Assembly (NCBI GenBank): GCA_025463665.1
Contig: JAODAY010000255.1
Coordinates: 1-6,766, forward strand
Direction of reading: 5' to 3'
From: Microbacteriaceae bacterium
GTDB lineage: Bacteria; Actinomycetota; Actinomycetes; Actinomycetales; Microbacteriaceae
DNA: 6,766 bases
The position numbers were made by a program, and so were the translations under genes. Below are positions 5,935 through 6,766 of this stretch, one piece after another (position 1 is the stretch's first letter; every line of letters begins with the position of its first letter). Below the pieces are notes generated by a model. It searched no databases and had not been told where the DNA came from. It was given only the letters and a program-made list of their open reading frames with translations.

Positions 5935-6766
5935 TCAGGAACGGACGGCGGACTGCCGCTCGAGCCGGCTCAGCGTCGCGATCGCCTGCCGCGCGATCAG
6001 CCGGCCGGCGCGATTGGCGCCGATCGTCGAGGCCTGCGGACCGTAGCCGGCGAAGAAGAGCCGCGGTTCGCGCTCGGAGGTACCGTTCGCGACGATGATG
6101 CCGCCCTCCTTCTCGCGCAGACCGAGCGGGGCGAGGTGACGGAGCTCCGGACGGAATCCCGTGGCCCAGATGATCGCGTCGGCCGGGCGGAACGTGCCAT
6201 CCGCCCAGCGGACCCCGTCGGGTTCGATCGAGGCGAACATGGGTAGAGCGTGCAGCACCCCCCGGTCGACGCCCGCCCGGATGCGGCGGGTGCGCGGCAC
6301 GCCGGTGCCGCTGACGATGCTGGGCAGGGCACGTCCGGCGCGAGCCGCCTCGTCTTGAGCTGCGACCGCGGCCTGGCCCGCCTCGAGGTTGAGTGTGCCC
6401 TCCTCGAGGAACTGGATCGGACGCCGACTCACCCACACGGTGTGCTCGGCTACGCGCTCGAGCTCGAGGAGGAAGCCGATAGCGGAGGTGCCGCCGCCGA
6501 CAACGACGACCCGCTGGTCGGCGAAGGCCGCGGCATCCGTGTATTCGGCGGTGTGAATCTGCCGACCGGCGAAGCTGTCGCGACCCGGATACCAGGGAAT
6601 GAACGGGGCGCCCCAGGTGCCGGTCGCGTTGACGACGACCTCGGTCATCACACTTCGCTGGCCCCCGGATGCCGCGTAGCTGACCCGCAAGCGGCCGTCG
6701 ATCGTCTCGACGCGGCTGACGGCGGCCGGGCGCACCACATGGAGGCCGTAGAAGGCCTCGTATTGC
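5935..6766 (-). CDS. FAD/NAD(P)-dependent oxidoreductase, flavin-monooxygenase-like (CzcO/COG2072), 5' end outside window
   Basis: 276 residues of the C-terminal part are visible, and the frame is open at the window edge (QYEAFYGLHVVRP...), so the start and the FAD-binding N-terminal Rossmann motif are missing. Visible features, numbered from the window edge, are VVNATGTW (about 44-51, end of the first dinucleotide domain), then PGRDSFAGRQIHTAEY as in FMO-like enzymes. Next comes VVVVGGGTSA (about 86-95), the glycine-rich NADPH-binding loop, followed by VSRRP and WATGFRPE (about 200-207). A late FFAGYG segment follows. Such enzymes use NADPH and FAD to oxidise small nitrogen-, sulfur- or carbonyl-containing substrates, or serve as reductases. 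The substrate cannot be told. A GTG at 6738 lies in frame but is an internal codon, because homologous-looking sequence runs on upstream. It converges with the crcB pair and shows no functional link to it. Confidence 0.88.
   Translation of the reverse strand, partial: QYEAFYGLHVVRPAAVSRVETIDGRLRVSYAASGGQRSVMTEVVVNATGTWGAPFIPWYPGRDSFAGRQIHTAEYTDAAAFADQRVVVVGGGTSAIGFLLELERVAEHTVWVSRRPIQFLEEGTLNLEAGQAAVAAQDEAARAGRALPSIVSGTGVPRTRRIRAGVDRGVLHALPMFASIEPDGVRWADGTFRPADAIIWATGFRPELRHLAPLGLREKEGGIIVANGTSEREPRLFFAGYGPQASTIGANRAGRLIARQAIATLSRLERQSAVRS

Noticed and set aside
5444..6436. 330-codon minus-strand frame across the crcB pair and oxidoreductase
   Set aside because: It runs through two well-supported gene sets in other frames and is Arg/Gly-rich without motifs.

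Overview
The window is a stretch of very GC-rich DNA (roughly 70% by eye). Codon third positions are G/C-biased, two of the genes start with GTG, and the secreted enzyme ends in a LAxTG-type sorting signal. Together these point to an actinobacterium. The look of the proteins suggests Microbacteriaceae or a related Micrococcales family, but that narrower placement is inference.

Layout: (1) Bases 1-4954, minus strand: one very large gene, open at its 3' end where it leaves the window. At least 1651 codons are uninterrupted; I read every codon of the frame and found no stop. It encodes a secreted, modular, wall-anchored glycoside hydrolase family 3 enzyme. The order is signal peptide, discoidin-like domain, Calx-beta-like domain, two related carbohydrate-binding-like modules, a second Calx-beta-like domain, a plant-ExoI-like GH3 core, an unassigned helical segment, a Gly/Pro linker, a beta-rich domain, and LASTG followed by the start of a hydrophobic segment. 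(2) Bases 4955-5129: a 175-bp divergent control region with a Shine-Dalgarno site in the loop of a small palindrome and a separate 9-bp inverted repeat. No fluoride riboswitch consensus could be recognised. (3) Bases 5130-5899, plus strand: two overlapping crcB/Fluc fluoride-channel genes joined by a GTGA start/stop overlap. Charge distribution predicts opposite membrane orientations, as expected for a heterodimeric channel. (4) Bases 5900-5934: a short convergent spacer with a GC-rich hairpin. (5) Bases 5935-6766, minus strand: the C-terminal part of an FAD/NAD(P)-dependent oxidoreductase of the flavin-monooxygenase-like (CzcO/COG2072) family, running out of the window at its 5' end.

How they fit together: the GH3 enzyme probably trims beta-glucan or beta-linked oligosaccharides at the cell surface. 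The crcB pair exports fluoride from the cytoplasm. The oxidoreductase is a separate convergent unit. Nothing links the three functionally beyond adjacency, and I see no mobile element, CRISPR array, RNA gene or defence system. The points most worth a second look are the architecture of the GH3 protein, its unassigned helical segment, the antiparallel crcB pair with altered phenylalanine-box positions, and the palindromes in the divergent region.
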